Shown here: positions 61,608-64,000 of the stretch, piece after piece | Layout: each line of letters starts with the position of its first letter | Position numbering within the stretch: position 1 is the first letter of the stretch | Assembly (NCBI RefSeq): GCF_028583425.1 | Contig: NC_072806.1 | Span: 31,852,001-31,916,000, forward strand | Length of the DNA stretch: 64,000 bases | Source: Eublepharis macularius | Taxonomy: Eukaryota > Chordata > Lepidosauria > Squamata > Eublepharidae | Direction: 5' to 3' | Translations under genes and position numbers: made by a program | The notes under the pieces: model-generated | Told to the model about the DNA's origin: nothing | The model's database searches: none | The model's input: only the letters and a program-made list of their open reading frames with translations

Positions 61608-64000
61608 CATTCCCTTTCCTTGTTACCTAAAAAGACCCAATGAGACATCGTCTTCAAGAAGCCATGCACCCTATTATGGCGGTGGAGGAAGGAGTGCTCC
61701 CAGCTGCTTTCAGGGTGATATATCTCTAAAGGGTCTTGGCTTTTTAGCAAGAGATAAGAAACCCGGGTGAGGTCAAAACCCGATTATTACACACAGAGTT
61801 TGTGAAACTCTTTCCTGACACCTCATTTGGGAAAATGTGGATGGAGCCTCACTTCTGCCTAAATTAATGGGGTAAGCCAGAACTCTTGTTCTCACTGGGT
61901 CTTGCCTGGAGCATCTAACCATGACTGGCAGGTTTTGGGGATGGAGTGTGCTGTATCCTTCTTGTAGAACTTATTATTCTCTCTGTAACACTGACGGCAC
62001 ATGCGATTCACACTGTGCCCCTGCTGCCACTAAAAAAACCCCAAAGCAGACTTAGGGGGTTGAAGCCAAGCTGAGGAATTAGGAGGGGCTGCTCCACTTT
62101 TGCCCTTTCTCCATTTTTACATACAAAATGGTACCCCCTCCCTTCCCAGCCACTTTTCAACCCATGAGGGAAAAGGTGGGGATACTTCTAGCTTTCCCCA
62201 GATGGGTGAGGAAGGGGGAAGCCGCTGGGGCATTTTGAATGGGAAAATAAATGGAGGGGAAAGAGTTATGCACTCTCCCACCCCCAGTTTTTTTTCTTTT
62301 GCCCGCAGAATGAAATTAAATCATGTTGCAGCCTGAACAGCTATGATACAATCAATCCAGAAAACAGACACGTTTGGTTAGTTTCTTGAGGCAAGACCCA
62401 GCCATCACAACAAGTTCCCCTTTCCTCACAGCGACTTGCTGTATTAATTCTGGCTGAAAGGGGGAGTGTACAAACTCTTCCTCTCTATTACCCAGGGAAA
62501 TGGGATCTTCTTCATGAAAGGGAGTTTGGTGAACCCAGGAATTGTATTGCTGTATCAGACCAAACTCCCTCTGCAGAGTCTCTGGCAGCTCACAAGAAGG
62601 GTGTGAAGGAAAAAGTCATTGATCTTTGTCATATGACCCTCAGAGGTAGGCTGCTTCTGAACATGGAGGATCTATTTAACTCTCAGCTCTAACCCGTTTT
62701 GTTAAAGAGGCATAAATGTTTGTGGCCATCCCCCTTTACATCTTTTGTACTAGTGAACGTCACAATTTAATTTTGGGCTTTGCAAAAAAGTGGGGTTTTT
62801 TTGCTTGTCCCAAGCTTTCGGCCCATTGTCATATTTGGGAGATTTCCTCCTACCCGACATCAGTGTCTGGTATTATAAGAAAGATTTCTCTATCCAGTGT
62901 CTCATCATTATTAACAATTTTAGAAACTATTGTCCTCCCCACCCACCCCTGTTCAGTCATGTTTTTCTCTGGCACCATTTTTTTCTCCCAGAGAAGGTGC
63001 TCCACACACACACCCTCGACTTGGTGGATTTCCCCTTTCTGCCCCTTTTCCTCCTCTGTGAAAGACTTTTTGAGATGGGCAACCAGAATCATACAGAGTA
63101 TTCTAAATGCAGCAGCACCACAGATTACAGCACTTGCAGTTTTAAATTAAATCCTTTTCCTGATAACCTCTAACATGGAATTTTAAGAGCGCAACACAGT
63201 GGTGGCGTTGAATTGGAAAAGATCTGTTCACTAATATGTTCAGAATATACCGTCTGGAACCAATATACAAGCCCCTTATAACATCATAGCCAAACCCAAA
63301 GTGTTCAAATCTCCCTCAGTCACTAAATTCACTGGATATCCTTTTGCATATTATTTGCTGTCAACCTGGCCTACCTCACAGAGTTGTTGTGAGGATAAAG
63401 GGAGATAATCCCATAGATACAGTGCGCTGAGCTCCTTTGTGTGGGGATGGGATTCACATACTCCTTTGTCACACAAATCCTCTTTTCTTTCCAGCATTTG
63501 TACATGAATGTTCTTTTAAAACTTTTTTAGACTTACTAAAGTCACTATAAAATGTATCCTAACATCTACCTAGATTTCCAATAGTTTACCTCATCAAAAA
63601 AGAATACCACATCATAACTCTCCTGGACAATGCCAAATTTCTCAACACCAGGATTTCAACCCAGAAACTCCCATTTTGGTTCTATTGCAAAAACTGGACC
63701 CAGAGGTTTTTATTTGCACACCTGTTTCTTTTCCTTGGTGCCAATTTTTCCCAATAAACTTAAGCAATTTAGTATTGCATCAATTGCATATCAATGATAT
63801 AAAAGAAACAAACTTCTCAGGAACGTGAGAAACAAAAACAGAAAGGGCATCTCCTTCTATTTTTAAATGTCACAGATTTACATTCTTTTTCTCATATGTT
63901 ATTTATTAAAGCCTTATTATCTTGTTTATCCCGTGTGGTTTATAGGGATCCCACCCCCATCCCCCAATACACAGTGGCTTGCAATACACTTAAAAATGAC
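61608..64000. other. Upstream flank of TRPV3, no gene recognised
   Basis: TRPV1 would be expected to the right by synteny, but none of its C-terminal motifs appear here. A SINE-like CCTACCTCACAGAGTTGTTG lies at about 63370. The part at 63060-63120 (GGGCAACCAGAATCATACAG) may be an old LINE remnant; I am not sure. The remainder is unassigned. Confidence 0.4.

Noticed and set aside
61608..64000. Expected 3' exons of TRPV1 to the right of TRPV3
   Set aside because: Synteny suggests TRPV1 should follow, but I found none of its C-terminal motifs on the minus strand here.

Overview
The window is vertebrate nuclear DNA: spliced genes with GT-AG introns, long introns and dense interspersed repeats. 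The repeats include BovB/RTE LINE 3' ends, a Sauria-type SINE tail, tRNA- and 5S-rRNA-derived SINEs, and many palindromic DNA-transposon remnants. That mix points to a squamate reptile, perhaps a gecko; this is inference from repeat content and protein divergence, and the species is not determined.

Two genes are arranged tail to tail, as in the mammalian ASPA-TRPV3 neighbourhood. On the + strand (about 3.2-10.9 kb) are the last four exons of ASPA (aspartoacylase). Their lengths are the 94, 108, 110 and 198 coding bases that I recall for the human gene. Exons 1 and 2, which carry the zinc ligands, were not found and probably lie left of the window. Exon 3 occurs twice, about 625 bp apart, and the upstream copy sits inside a repeat element.

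On the - strand, the complete TRPV3 coding region runs from the ATG at 57825 to the stop at 13944. I reconstructed 17 coding exons totalling 2364 bases (787 codons plus stop), with compatible phases at every junction. Sixteen exon pairs join across introns; fifteen introns have GT donors and one, after the S4 exon, has a GC donor. The protein has the ankyrin repeats, six membrane segments, the GLGD filter, the TRP box (IWRLQ) and the C-terminal tail. Two of the five residues I recall as needed for heat activation of mammalian TRPV3 are changed.

Layout: 0.1-3.2 kb, repeats and one unidentified minus-strand reading frame; 3.2-10.9 kb, ASPA; 10.9-13.9 kb, convergent 3' regions; 13.9-57.8 kb, TRPV3, mostly repeat-filled introns; 57.8-64 kb, upstream flank of TRPV3 with LINE, SINE and MITE copies and no recognised gene.

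The two genes do not form a pathway. ASPA hydrolyses N-acetylaspartate; TRPV3 is a warm- and chemical-gated cation channel of skin. I saw no undescribed multi-gene system. The strongest novelties are the duplicated ASPA exon inside a repeat, the altered pore of TRPV3, a foldback family flanked by 10-12 bp duplications, paired palindromic elements separated by exactly one 3-bp target site, and CpG-packed palindromes.
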